A stretch of DNA of 64,000 bases from Spirosoma rigui (GTDB lineage Bacteria; Bacteroidota; Bacteroidia; Cytophagales; Spirosomataceae): positions 3,720,001 to 3,784,000 of the forward strand of contig NZ_CP020105.1 in NCBI RefSeq assembly GCF_002067135.1, written 5' to 3'. Shown here piece by piece: positions 34,840 through 44,187 of the stretch. The notes under the pieces were generated by a model, which was given only the letters and a program-made list of their open reading frames with translations, searched no databases and was not told the DNA's origin. Position numbers and translations under genes: made by a program. The stretch's first letter is position 1, and each line of letters begins with the position of its first letter.

Positions 34840-36323
34840 AACGACTGATTTTCGTTATAGTGTGTTTGCTGGCCGGCTGGCCCACGCTGGCAGGGTCTGC
34901 TTTTCAGGAGCCAGCGCGGCTGGAGACCGCTCCTGTCGCGCCGGCCGGCCAGCCCGATACGGCTGTCTTTTCGGCGTCGGTATTTTACGAGTTAATTCGG
35001 CAGAACCACCCGATCGTCAGGCAGGCCAATCTCTTTGGTGAGGAAGCCCGCCAGGTGCTGGTGCAGGCGCGGGGCGCGTTTGACCCCAAACTCGTTACGT
35101 ATTACGACCGGAAGGAGTTCGGTCAGGTTTTGTATTACGACCACTGGCAGAATAAACTGGCCGTTCCACTCTGGCTGGGCGGTATCGATCTGAACGTATC
35201 GTATGACCGGAACAGTGTGCGCGGGCGGTACATAAACCCCGAAGAGCGTACACCCGAATCGGGGTTGACGGGCGTTGGCCTGACAGTTCCCGTTGGCCAG
35301 GGGCTCCTGATCGACGCCCGGCGGAATGCCGTTCGGCAGGCGCGGCTGGTGCAGGATCTGGCCGAAGCGGACCGGATCAAGCTGGTTAACAAGACCCTCT
35401 TCGATGCCGCCAAAACGTATTGGGAGTGGTTTTATGCCCACCGGCAACGGCGTTTGCTCACTGAGGGCTATGACCTGGCCGACCGCCGGTTTCAGGCGCT
35501 GCGGCAGCGGGCGCTGCTGGGCGACGCGGCCATCATTGATACGACCGAAGCGTTGATTACGGTTCAGGACCGGCTTGTACAGCGTCAGCAGGCCGAAGTA
35601 GAGGAACTGAACGCCCGGCTCCGGGTTAACACGTTCCTCTGGAATGCCGCCAACCAGCCGGTGGAACTGCCGGCGCAGGCGTTGCCCCAGGAGCCCTACC
35701 TGACACCTCCCAGCGATACGCTGGTTCAGGCCCTGCTGGACCAGGCCATCCGGCAGCATCCCGACTTGCTGAAGCTGGCTATCAAAACCCAGCAGCTGAC
35801 GCTGGAAGAGCGATTCCGTCGGGCGCTCATTCAGCCGCAGATCACGCTGAACGCCAGCCTGCTGAGCGAAACTCCGAATCCGGATATTCGCTACAATTGG
35901 AGCAGTTATTACTCCTTCCGGCCCCAGAATTATAAGGTGAGTATGGACATGGTATTCCCCCTGTTTCTGCGCAAAGAGCGCGGGAAGCTGCGCGAAGTGC
36001 AGGTGAAAAATCAGCAGACGAAACTGGAGCAGCAACAAACTGGCCGTGACATTACCAACACCGTCCAGTCGGCCTACAATCAGTTGCAGACGCTGGCCCG
36101 GCAGGTGGCTACCCAGCTGCAAACCATTCAGAATCAACAACTGCTGCTCCAGGCCGAGCAGCAGAAATTTGAACTGGGTGAAAGCTCCCTGTTCCTGGTC
36201 AACGCCCGCGAGTCCAAACTGATCGACCTGCGGGTGAAGGGGGAGGAGCTAAAGACAAAGTACCAGAAGGCCGTGGCCGAACTGTATTTCGTGGCGGGTA
36301 CTACGCCGGGAAGTCTCAACTAA
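34836..36323 (+). CDS. TolC-family outer-membrane efflux protein
   Basis: This 495-residue protein has signal peptide MKRLIFVIVCLLAGWPTLAG and two repeats of TolC-like long helices. Examples are SVFYELIRQNHPIVRQANLF near the start and VKNQQTKLEQQQTGRDITNT and ARESKLIDLRVKGEELKTKY near the end. It should form the trimeric outer-membrane channel and periplasmic tunnel for the ABC/HlyD system and perhaps also for the RND pump at 26.9-31.3 kb, which has no TolC of its own. Translationally coupled to HlyD. Confidence 0.93.
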   Translation: MKRLIFVIVCLLAGWPTLAGSAFQEPARLETAPVAPAGQPDTAVFSASVFYELIRQNHPIVRQANLFGEEARQVLVQARGAFDPKLVTYYDRKEFGQVLYYDHWQNKLAVPLWLGGIDLNVSYDRNSVRGRYINPEERTPESGLTGVGLTVPVGQGLLIDARRNAVRQARLVQDLAEADRIKLVNKTLFDAAKTYWEWFYAHRQRRLLTEGYDLADRRFQALRQRALLGDAAIIDTTEALITVQDRLVQRQQAEVEELNARLRVNTFLWNAANQPVELPAQALPQEPYLTPPSDTLVQALLDQAIRQHPDLLKLAIKTQQLTLEERFRRALIQPQITLNASLLSETPNPDIRYNWSSYYSFRPQNYKVSMDMVFPLFLRKERGKLREVQVKNQQTKLEQQQTGRDITNTVQSAYNQLQTLARQVATQLQTIQNQQLLLQAEQQKFELGESSLFLVNARESKLIDLRVKGEELKTKYQKAVAELYFVAGTTPGSLN

Positions 36324-36346
36324 CGTCATACGCAGGCCGGGTCCGG

Positions 36347-36976
36347 TTAGGTACTTAGCACCACGAGAAGTTCGCTGATCATCATGGCCGTAGCACCCCA
36401 CACCCGGTAATCATGGATCTGGTAATACGGGGCGTCGACCAGCATGCCCCGTACCTCCACTTGGTTGTCTCCTACGATGGTTTCGTCCAGAAGCGTATTC
36501 AACTCGACCTCAACGACGGCTTCGACCTCGCGGGGGTCAGGGTAAAAATCGGGCCGGTAGGGGAGTACACCCACCACGGGCTGTACGTAGAAATTACTCG
36601 GGGGGATGAACAGCTCGGTCAGCTGACCGATCACTTTAACGTCCGATACCCGGATGCCCACTTCTTCCTGGGTTTCGCGCAGAGCGGTACGGGTCAGATT
36701 CTCGTCGATACGTTCCATCCGACCACCTGGAAACGCCATCTGTCCCGCGTGTACGCCGTCATACTGCGGGCGCAGAATCAGGGGCAGATAAATCGAGTCC
36801 TGGTAGGGGTAAAAGCAGATCAGCACCGCGCTCCGGCGAGTGCGTTCGTTGGGCTTGATCCCCAGGCGGTACCGGGACGAAGCGGCCATTTTGCTGTGCG
36901 CGACTTCGCCCGGCAATGGCCGCTGCAGCCGTTGGCGCAGGTCTTCAGTGAACGTATGAAACGAAGTGTCGATCAT
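36347..36976 (-). CDS. Nudix hydrolase, CoA pyrophosphatase-like
   Basis: This 209-residue protein has a Nudix box, GG-RMERID-E followed by RETQEEVGI, which binds the catalytic divalent metal. It is preceded by the segment ILRPQYDGVHAGQMAFPGG, matching the extra motif of coenzyme A pyrophosphatases (NudL/Pcd1 group). It probably cleaves CoA or its oxidised derivatives to phosphopantetheine and adenosine 3',5'-bisphosphate in the cytoplasm. Convergent with the TolC gene with only 23 nt between stops and no clear hairpin. Confidence 0.88.
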   Translation of the reverse strand: MIDTSFHTFTEDLRQRLQRPLPGEVAHSKMAASSRYRLGIKPNERTRRSAVLICFYPYQDSIYLPLILRPQYDGVHAGQMAFPGGRMERIDENLTRTALRETQEEVGIRVSDVKVIGQLTELFIPPSNFYVQPVVGVLPYRPDFYPDPREVEAVVEVELNTLLDETIVGDNQVEVRGMLVDAPYYQIHDYRVWGATAMMISELLVVLST

Positions 36977-37053
36977 GGAAAACGTTGTGTGTGCCTGGTT
37001 ACGAAGGCGTTGGAATGACTCCGCTGCCGTTATATCTCCTAACGCATAAATAC

Positions 37054-38658
37054 CTAAACACGTTTATATAACTTCACCAACTCTTCGGCACACCGCTCGC
37101 CATCCATGGCGGCCGAAACAATACCGCCGGCATAGCCCGCTCCTTCGCCACACGGAAACAGCCGTCGTACCGCTACGTGTTCGCAGGTGTCCCGCTGGCG
37201 GGGTATGCGCACCGGCGACGATGTACGGCTTTCGATACCAATCAACTGCCCGTCGTTGCTCAGATACCCGCGCATTTTCTTACCAAAATCCCGTAAACCC
37301 TGGCGCAGCGGCTGCGCGATATGATCGGGGAGTACATCATACATATCGACCGATGCCAGGCCGGGCTGGTAGGAAGTCGGCAACAGCGCATCGGATACGC
37401 GGCCTTTGACAAAATCCTCAACCCGCTGGGCCGGGGCCGTTTGCGACGGATTCCCGCTGTCGCCCGCGCCAACCCGGCAGGCCCAGCGTTCCAGCTCCTG
37501 CTGCAGGGCCAGTCCCGCCAGCGGCCCTTCATCGGCGTAGGGCCGCAAATCGGTGTCGGTAATGGCGACGACCAGACCTGAGTTCGCGTATTTCGAATCC
37601 CGGCGCGAGGGCGACATGCCGTTGACGACCAGTTCGCCGGGGGCCGTTGCCGCCGGGACGATGAATCCTCCCGGACACATACAAAACGAGAAAACGCCCC
37701 GTTCTACCCCGTTAAACCGTGTCTGGGTGACCAGGCTGTAGGAGGCTGCCGGAAGGTAGTCGCCCCGGTCGGGCCGGTGGTATTGAAACTGGTCGATGAG
37801 CGACTGTTGATGCTCAATGCGAACGCCCATGGCAAAGGGCTTGGCTTCAATGCGAACGCTGCGGTCCTGGAGCAGGTGAAAAATATCCCGGGCCGAATGA
37901 CCCGTTGCCAGAATGACGCCAATACCCGTCAGCTCTTCCAACTGGCTATCGGGGCCGGTCGTAACAACGACGCCGTTCATTTCCCCCTCACTCAGCAGGA
38001 AATCGACAACTTTGGTATTGAACCGCACTTCGCCACCGGCCCGCAGAATACTTTCGCGCATTTCGGCGACGACGTTGGGGAGCTTGTTGGTACCAATGTG
38101 GGGGTGGGCATCGACCAGAATTTCCTCGGTCGCGCCGTGGGCAACGAATAGTTCGAGAATACGGCGCACATCGCCCCGCTTGGTGGAGCGGGTATACAGT
38201 TTGCCGTCGGAATACGTCCCGGCCCCCCCTTCGCCGAAACAGTAATTTGACTCGGGGTTAACAATATGGTCTTTGTTGATGGCCGCCAGATCACGACGGC
38301 GCGCCCGAACGTCGGAGCCGCGCTCCAGCACGATGGGTTTGATGCCCAGTTCGATCAGGCGCAGGGCAGCAAACAGCCCCGCTGGTCCCGCCCCCACAAT
38401 AATTGCCTGGGGGGCGCTGCTGACGTTGCCGGATGGTTTCTGGTACCAGATTAGCGCCGGGGGCGTCTCGCCGACAAACACGTCTGCGTCGACATGAACG
38501 CGAATCTGCCGGCCACGGGCGTCAACCGATTGCCGCCGTTTGCGAACGACGGCAGCACTATCGGCGGATACGTGCAGTGTCTTGAGTGCCTGTTCCCGAA
38601 AAGCCGCGTCATCGTAGGCTTGTTCTGGCGCGAGGGTTAATGAGAGATGATGGATCAT
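37054..38658 (-). CDS. FAD-dependent oxidoreductase (COG2509-like)
   Basis: This protein of about 534 residues has a Rossmann FAD-binding motif (IIVGAGPAGLFAALRLIELG) and the segment NYCFGEGGAGTYSDGKLYTR characteristic of this family. A second nucleotide-contact motif (ILATGHSARDIFHLL) and a C-terminal GEGAGYAGGIVSAAMDGERC follow. The family is widespread, but its reaction is not established. The frame runs back to an ATG at 38772, but that stretch contains the terminator of the upstream leftward gene (38706-38741). The ATG at 38658 (MIHHLSLTLAPEQAYDD) is therefore chosen. 77 nt separate it from the Nudix gene. Confidence 0.88.
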   Translation of the reverse strand: MIHHLSLTLAPEQAYDDAAFREQALKTLHVSADSAAVVRKRRQSVDARGRQIRVHVDADVFVGETPPALIWYQKPSGNVSSAPQAIIVGAGPAGLFAALRLIELGIKPIVLERGSDVRARRRDLAAINKDHIVNPESNYCFGEGGAGTYSDGKLYTRSTKRGDVRRILELFVAHGATEEILVDAHPHIGTNKLPNVVAEMRESILRAGGEVRFNTKVVDFLLSEGEMNGVVVTTGPDSQLEELTGIGVILATGHSARDIFHLLQDRSVRIEAKPFAMGVRIEHQQSLIDQFQYHRPDRGDYLPAASYSLVTQTRFNGVERGVFSFCMCPGGFIVPAATAPGELVVNGMSPSRRDSKYANSGLVVAITDTDLRPYADEGPLAGLALQQELERWACRVGAGDSGNPSQTAPAQRVEDFVKGRVSDALLPTSYQPGLASVDMYDVLPDHIAQPLRQGLRDFGKKMRGYLSNDGQLIGIESRTSSPVRIPRQRDTCEHVAVRRLFPCGEGAGYAGGIVSAAMDGERCAEELVKLYKRV

Positions 38659-38705
38659 GGAGTCAGAGGCCAGGTAGTTATCCGGGCAAGGCAGAGCAAA
38701 ACTAC

Positions 38706-38741
38706 TAAAAAAGGCTGCCTGTTGGATAACAGACAGCCTTT
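38706..38741 (-). terminator. Terminator of the giant secreted dehydrogenase gene
   Basis: The stem AAAGGCTG-C-CTGTT (38710-38723) / AACAG-A-CAGCCTTT (38728-38741) has one mismatch and a GGAT loop. On the minus strand it is followed by six T. It lies about 75 nt after the stop at 38818 and upstream of the next leftward gene, which also fixes that gene's start. Confidence 0.85.
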
Positions 38742-38817
38742 GCTTTGGGTTCGGCGCGTCAACTACGGCCATAATATTCGGTAACGTTCGACTGCCGGGA
38801 GCAACTCCGGATCGACT

Positions 38818-41800
38818 TCAGGGCTTAACCAGTTTAATCAGCTGGGACTGGTTTGCGGTGCTGACCCGCAGAAAATAGAGGCCGCCCCGACCCACCAGCT
38901 TCACCGATGCCCGTTCGACGGGGGCTGCCTGTTCAATCGTGGTTTCACTCAGTACATACCCGCGCCCGTCCAGTACCTGCAGCCCGACCCGCTGGCCGAC
39001 CGCTCCCCGAACGTCAACGGACGCTGTCTCCGAATCGACAGGGTTACCCAGCAGTTGCACCGTCAACCGTTCAACGGCTTCAACGGGTAAACGGGCATTC
39101 GTGCCGGTACAAGCAGCCAGCCAGTTGTACGTGTAGCTGGAGGCTACCCCGCTTTGCTCGGCCCGCAGACTTATTCTCGGATTGTCGATGTAAATACGGA
39201 GGGTATACGGCCCGGGATTGGTCGTCGGAACCATCTCCCCAAAAACCGAGAAGGTGACAGGCTGCCCGTTAAGGCCGCTGTACTGGGGGGTGAAGGTGAG
39301 CTGGCGCAGGGTGGGGGTGAGGGTCTCGCAGCGGACGGTGGTGGCCCCGGTGATGGCAAAGCCCGAAGTGGGGGGCGGGGGTGTGGTGCCCGCCGGGCTG
39401 ACGTTGAGCTGGAACTGGGTGCTGACCGAGAGGTTGCCCGGGTCGGTGGCCGTCAGCGTGAGGGTGGCCTGGCCTGCCGTGGTGGGACGACCGCTGATGG
39501 TGGCGGTGTTGCGGTCGAAGCTGAGGCCCGTGGGCAGACCCGTCAGGGTGAGCGTGAGGGGTTGGCCCTCCGGGTCAGCGAACGTAGCACCGGGAATGGC
39601 GTAGGTGAAGAGTTGATCGACAACAGCTTGTTGCGTACCGGGGGACGCGTTGACTACGGGCAGCTGGTTAGCCGGCGGGGTTGGGCCGCCATTGCAGACG
39701 GCCAGCCAGTTGTACGTAAACGCGGCTTCCCCCGCCGTTCCCCCCTGCTGGGCCCGCAACCGGAGGGCGGGGTTGTCGACGTAAACGCGGATTGTGTAGG
39801 GGCCCGGACTGGTCGTGGCCGCCAGTTCGCCGATGACCGAGAAGGTGACAGGCTGCCCGTTAAGGCCGCTGTACTGGGGGGTGAAGGTGAGCTGGCGCAG
39901 GGTGGGGGTGAGGGTCTCGCAGCGGACGGTGGTGGCCCCGGTGATGGCAAAGCCCGAAGTGGGGGGCGGGGGTGTAGTGCCCGCCGGGCTGACGTTGAGC
40001 TGGAACTGGGTGCTGACCGAGAGGTTGCCCGGGTCGGTGGCCGTCAGCGTGAGGGTGGCCTGGCCTGCCGTGGTGGGACGACCGCTGATGGTGGCGGTGT
40101 TGCGGTCGAAGCTGAGGCCCGTGGGCAGACCCGTCAGGGTGAGCGTGAGGGGTTGGCCCTCCGGGTCAGCGAACGTAGCACCGGGAATGGCGTAGGTGAA
40201 GAGTTGATCGACAACAGCTTGTTGCGTACCGGGGGACGCGTTGACTACGGGCAGCTGGTTAGCCGGCGGGGTTGGGCCGCCATTGCAGACGGCCAGCCAG
40301 TTGTACGTAAACGCGGCTTCCCCCGCCGTTCCCCCCTGCTGGGCCCGCAACCGGAGGGCGGGGTTGTCGACGTAAACGCGGATTGTGTAGGGGCCCGGAC
40401 TGGTCGTGGCCGCCAGTTCGCCGATGACCGAGAAGGTGACAGGCTGCCCGTTAAGGCCGCTGTACTGGGGGGTGAAGGTGAGCTGGCGCAGGGTGGGGGT
40501 GAGGGTCTCGCAGCGGACGGTGGTGGCCCCGGTGATGGCAAAGCCCGAAGTGGGGGGCGGGGGTGTAGTGCCCGCCGGGCTGACGTTGAGCTGGAACTGG
40601 GTGCTGACCGAGAGGTTGCCCGGGTCGGTGGCCGTCAGCGTGAGGGTGGCCTGGCCTGCCGTGGTGGGACGACCGCTGATGGTGGCGGTGTTGCGGTCGA
40701 AGCTGAGGCCCGTGGGCAGACCCGTCAGGGTGAGCGTGAGGGGTTGGCCCTCCGGGTCAGCGAACGTAGCACCGGGAATGGCGTAGGTGAAGAGTTGATC
40801 GACAACAGCTTGTTGCGTACCGGGGGACGCGTTGACTACGGGCAGCTGGTTAGCCGGCGGGGTTGGGCCGCCATTGCAGACGGCCAGCCAGTTGTACGTA
40901 AACGCGGCTTCCCCCGCCGTTCCCCCCTGCTGGGCCCGCAACCGGAGGGCGGGGTTGTCGACGTAAACGCGGATTGTGTAGGGGCCCGGACTGGTCGTGG
41001 CCGCCAGTTCGCCGATGACCGAGAAGGTGACAGGCTGCCCGTTAAGGCCGCTGTACTGGGGGGTGAAGGTGAGCTGGCGCAGGGTGGGGGTGACGGTCTC
41101 GCAGCGGACGGTGGTGGCCCCGGTGATGGCAAAGCCCGAAGTGGGGGGCGGGGGTGTGGTGCCCGCCGGGTTGACGTTGAGCTGGAACTGGGTGCTGACC
41201 GAGAGGTTGCCCGGGTCGGTAGCCGTCAGCGTGAGGGTAGCCTGGCCCGCCGTGGTGGGTTGTCCGCTGATGGTGGCGGTGTTGCGGTCGAAGCCAAGGC
41301 CCGTGGGCAGACCTGTCAGGGTGAGGGTGAGGGTCTGTCCGTCGGGGTCAGAGAAGGTAGTGGCGGGAATGGTAAAGGTAAAGGGCTGCTGCACCGTGGC
41401 GGACAAATTGGCAAGGGGCGCGTTGACTACCGGCGGCCGGTTCCCCGTGGAGGGATTACAGGCAGCGGGTAGGTTGAATGAATAGCTGACCTGCACCCCG
41501 CTTTGCCGGGCGTTGAGTATGATCACTTTGGGGTCACCGCGCAGGCCCGCATCAATGGTATGAGTGGCAACCGTGGTCCAGCCCGTAATGCCACTGGCTG
41601 CGTATTCGATAGGTGTACCATCCCCCCCGCTCGTTTGAAACGTAATGGCCCCCGTAGCGCAGTTGTAGAGGGGGGGCAGTAGAGTGAAAGATCCGCCGGT
41701 ACTGCCTCCGTTGGGGCGGGCGGTTACTTCAACGCCCCCGTTCCACGTATCGCCAATGCGGGTGAACACCCTGAAATAATAGGTTGTGGAGGCATTCAAA

Positions 41801-44187
41801 CCGGTTACCGTTATTTCTTGGGCTCGTCCCCGGTATACAACTTTACCCCCTTCGATGGGGGAACCATTGCCCGAATAGTTGGGATTGGCGGTGAAGCTGG
41901 TGCCGGTTGGGTGGTCCTGGAAGCCCGTTCCGGCGCGGGCAGCTACCATCACTTCGTCGAAGGGAAGGGCCGGGTTTTGCCAGCTTACCCGCACGGCATT
42001 GGTCTGCGGGCTGGCCGTAAGCTGGCTAACCGTACTGCTGCCCAACTGGCAGTTAGGCAGCAGCAGGACAGAACTTGACGCCGAGAGTCCGCTCGGATTG
42101 GTTACTTTAAGACTGATCCGGTAAGAATAGGTTTCCATGCCCGAACAGCCGACGGGGGCAATCCGTATCTGCGGACTTACTTCCCGAATGACGGGTTCGG
42201 GATGCTCGTGGGTATTGTGCAGCAGGGACAGCTGCCATTCGTACGATAGATTGCTACCCGTAACATTGGCCGTCAGGGTATAGGTACTTGCCCGATCCAT
42301 GGGATACAGCGTCCCATTCGTAGGGCTGGTGATCTGAACCGTTGGGGCTACGCTGTTGAGTGAAATGGTGAGCTGGGCCGAGGCCGTCTGCTGGGCTTCG
42401 TCGGTAACAACCAGCGTCACGGTAAAACTACGTTCTGTTCCGCTGGAGAACACGTGTTCAGGGTTGGTTTCTTCAGACGAGGTGCCATCGCCAAAATCCC
42501 ACCGGTAGCGGAGCGGGCGTCCTTCCGGGTCCGACGAGTTGGCACCAGTGAACCGCACCCGCAAGGGCGAAGACCCACTGGTCACGTCGCCCGACAGGCG
42601 GGCTATGGGGGGCTGGTTGCCACCGTAGCTGATGCGCACGATCTGCCCCGTTGTGCTGACGTAGATCAGGGAGCCATCCAGTGGATTGACTTCGAGGTCG
42701 ACGATGTTCTGGCCGAAACCGCTGGGAGCAAACGTTCGTACTTCCTGCACCTGCGTGCCCTGCAGGCTAAGGTTTCGAATCCAGTTCTGACCAAAATCGG
42801 CGAAGAAATAGGTGTTCTGGTAAGCCGCCGGGAACTGACTTCCCGTATAGTAAGCCCCCCCAATAGATGCGTAACCACTAAAGGGCGTTCCCGCCGGCGC
42901 ACCGGGCGTGCCAATGGTGCGGAAGATGGGGTTGCTGCCGTCAAAAGCTGGTACGCGGGCATTGTCGGGGTTGTGGAGCCAGTCTAGGGTTGGCCGTGCG
43001 TGCGTGAACCGCCGACGGGTTCGGTCGCCGTTAACCGTTGGGGAGGTGGGCTGGAGACACAGGCTTTCGAACGTGGGGCGGCCGGCCTCGTCCTCGTTAC
43101 GGACGTTACGGCCGTAGTAGCCGGGCCTTGTCTCCATTCCCTCATACAGTGGCCAGCCGAAGTTGAGCCCCGCCTGATCGACGACGTTAAACTCTTCAAC
43201 GCTCGACCAGCCTACGTCGCCTACCAGCAGCGTGCCGGGGTTGCCATCGCCGGGGTTGGTGCTACCCGTATTGGGCTGGATCGTCATCCGGTACGGATTA
43301 CGCAGGCCCAGGGCCCACACCCGCGACTGGGGTGATCGGGGATTGGCTGCGTCGAAGAACGGATTGCTGGATACGCCGTCGCCATTAGCCGGGTTTATGC
43401 GCAGCACTTTACCGCACAGCGAACCAACCATCTGTGACCGCATCGCTCCTACGTTCTCGGCCGGCCGCATGATTCCGTCGTTCACCGCCGACTGATAGTA
43501 CGTATTGGGGTGGCTTCCCACATCGGGACCGTCGTAGAACGCATTGTCGCCGGTGGAGATAAGTAGCGTACCATCCCGGCCGAAGAGAATCGTTCCGCCC
43601 ACGTGGGAGGGGAAAACCATCGGTATGCCGGTCGTCCGGCTCTCCCCGATCAATACCTGTCGGCTACTGATATCGGCAGCCAGAGTGCCCCCGGTGTTCG
43701 TAACGCGGTACCGCGTTACCCGATTGATGGATGAATTATCGTATTCATTAAGCCCCCGGTTGTACTGGGGTGTGTTATAATAAAGCAGGTGATGACGATC
43801 CACGACGTAAAACAGGTACAGTAAACCGTTGCTGCTGAAGCCGGGGTCCAGGCAGGCACTCAGGAAACCACCATCGCCCCAGTCGCCCACTTCATCACTG
43901 ATGTCAATAACGGGGGTGGACTGGCGGATATAAGTCGAGCCGTTCCAGTTAGAAACCCAGACTCGCCCCGCTTTCTCCCAGACGAAGAGCTGTCGGCCAT
44001 CGCTGGAAAAGACCGCACCAACGGGTGTGGAGTAACCGTTCTGTAACTGGCTGCTGGCAAAACCGCTCGGCAGTGACTGGGCCAGTAGCGGACCGTTGCG
44101 TAACAGGGTACCCAAAAAGAGGCTCAGCAGGAGCAAGTTCAGGAAACCAGTGCGTAGATATACTAAAATAGAAGGATAAGTATACAT
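38818..44187 (-). CDS. Giant secreted PQQ-type sugar dehydrogenase with PKD, FnIII, Ig-like repeats and T9SS sorting domain
   Basis: The 1789-residue protein starts with a signal peptide (LLLLSLFLGTLLRNGPLLAQ). A glucose/sorbosone dehydrogenase propeller (about 40-520; segments RQLFVWEKAGRVWVSNWNG, VWALGLRNPYRMTIQPN, LNFGWPLYEGMETRPGYYG) is followed by a PKD domain (about 524-612, YRWDFGDGTSSEETNPEHVF) and a fibronectin-III-like domain (about 719-830). Four units of 197 residues (about 917-1680) each join a cadherin/Ig-like domain (FADPEGQPLTLTLTGLPTGL) to a second beta domain (FTPQYSGLNGQPVTFSV). The last 90 residues end in QLIKLVKP and resemble a T9SS sorting domain. Export to the cell surface or medium is likely, with the repeats as a stalk. 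Divergent from gcdH. Confidence 0.85.
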   Translation of the reverse strand: MYTYPSILVYLRTGFLNLLLLSLFLGTLLRNGPLLAQSLPSGFASSQLQNGYSTPVGAVFSSDGRQLFVWEKAGRVWVSNWNGSTYIRQSTPVIDISDEVGDWGDGGFLSACLDPGFSSNGLLYLFYVVDRHHLLYYNTPQYNRGLNEYDNSSINRVTRYRVTNTGGTLAADISSRQVLIGESRTTGIPMVFPSHVGGTILFGRDGTLLISTGDNAFYDGPDVGSHPNTYYQSAVNDGIMRPAENVGAMRSQMVGSLCGKVLRINPANGDGVSSNPFFDAANPRSPQSRVWALGLRNPYRMTIQPNTGSTNPGDGNPGTLLVGDVGWSSVEEFNVVDQAGLNFGWPLYEGMETRPGYYGRNVRNEDEAGRPTFESLCLQPTSPTVNGDRTRRRFTHARPTLDWLHNPDNARVPAFDGSNPIFRTIGTPGAPAGTPFSGYASIGGAYYTGSQFPAAYQNTYFFADFGQNWIRNLSLQGTQVQEVRTFAPSGFGQNIVDLEVNPLDGSLIYVSTTGQIVRISYGGNQPPIARLSGDVTSGSSPLRVRFTGANSSDPEGRPLRYRWDFGDGTSSEETNPEHVFSSGTERSFTVTLVVTDEAQQTASAQLTISLNSVAPTVQITSPTNGTLYPMDRASTYTLTANVTGSNLSYEWQLSLLHNTHEHPEPVIREVSPQIRIAPVGCSGMETYSYRISLKVTNPSGLSASSSVLLLPNCQLGSSTVSQLTASPQTNAVRVSWQNPALPFDEVMVAARAGTGFQDHPTGTSFTANPNYSGNGSPIEGGKVVYRGRAQEITVTGLNASTTYYFRVFTRIGDTWNGGVEVTARPNGGSTGGSFTLLPPLYNCATGAITFQTSGGDGTPIEYAASGITGWTTVATHTIDAGLRGDPKVIILNARQSGVQVSYSFNLPAACNPSTGNRPPVVNAPLANLSATVQQPFTFTIPATTFSDPDGQTLTLTLTGLPTGLGFDRNTATISGQPTTAGQATLTLTATDPGNLSVSTQFQLNVNPAGTTPPPPTSGFAITGATTVRCETVTPTLRQLTFTPQYSGLNGQPVTFSVIGELAATTSPGPYTIRVYVDNPALRLRAQQGGTAGEAAFTYNWLAVCNGGPTPPANQLPVVNASPGTQQAVVDQLFTYAIPGATFADPEGQPLTLTLTGLPTGLSFDRNTATISGRPTTAGQATLTLTATDPGNLSVSTQFQLNVSPAGTTPPPPTSGFAITGATTVRCETLTPTLRQLTFTPQYSGLNGQPVTFSVIGELAATTSPGPYTIRVYVDNPALRLRAQQGGTAGEAAFTYNWLAVCNGGPTPPANQLPVVNASPGTQQAVVDQLFTYAIPGATFADPEGQPLTLTLTGLPTGLSFDRNTATISGRPTTAGQATLTLTATDPGNLSVSTQFQLNVSPAGTTPPPPTSGFAITGATTVRCETLTPTLRQLTFTPQYSGLNGQPVTFSVIGELAATTSPGPYTIRVYVDNPALRLRAQQGGTAGEAAFTYNWLAVCNGGPTPPANQLPVVNASPGTQQAVVDQLFTYAIPGATFADPEGQPLTLTLTGLPTGLSFDRNTATISGRPTTAGQATLTLTATDPGNLSVSTQFQLNVSPAGTTPPPPTSGFAITGATTVRCETLTPTLRQLTFTPQYSGLNGQPVTFSVFGEMVPTTNPGPYTLRIYIDNPRISLRAEQSGVASSYTYNWLAACTGTNARLPVEAVERLTVQLLGNPVDSETASVDVRGAVGQRVGLQVLDGRGYVLSETTIEQAAPVERASVKLVGRGGLYFLRVSTANQSQLIKLVKP
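39245..41390 (-). repeat. 591-bp near-identical tandem repeats inside the secreted dehydrogenase gene
   Basis: Three copies of 591 bp (197 codons) run from 39245, 39836 and 40427. A fourth copy begins at 41018, stays almost identical to about 41160 and then diverges. Copies differ by only a few bases, for example GGTGTGGTG versus GGTGTAGTG near 39383 and 39972. Both ends of the array are diverged in sequence, as expected for recent expansion or gene conversion of the middle units. Copy number could vary between strains, and short-read assemblies may collapse it. Confidence 0.92.

Noticed and set aside
34992..36140. Minus-strand frame of 382 codons opposite the TolC gene
   Set aside because: The TolC frame has signal peptide, family pattern and ATGA coupling to HlyD.
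38659..38772. N-terminal extension of the FAD protein
   Set aside because: It covers the terminator of the upstream gene and lacks family likeness. The ATG at 38658 begins the usual sequence.
39245..41390. Possible CRISPR array or mobile repeat
   Set aside because: Units are 591 bp, multiples of three, and continue the reading frame without spacers, so this is intragenic domain duplication.
39154..41472. Plus-strand open frame of 772 codons across the repeat region
   Set aside because: It is antisense to the giant dehydrogenase and open only because the GC-rich repeats lack stops in that frame. The product is Gly/Arg-rich with no known domain.
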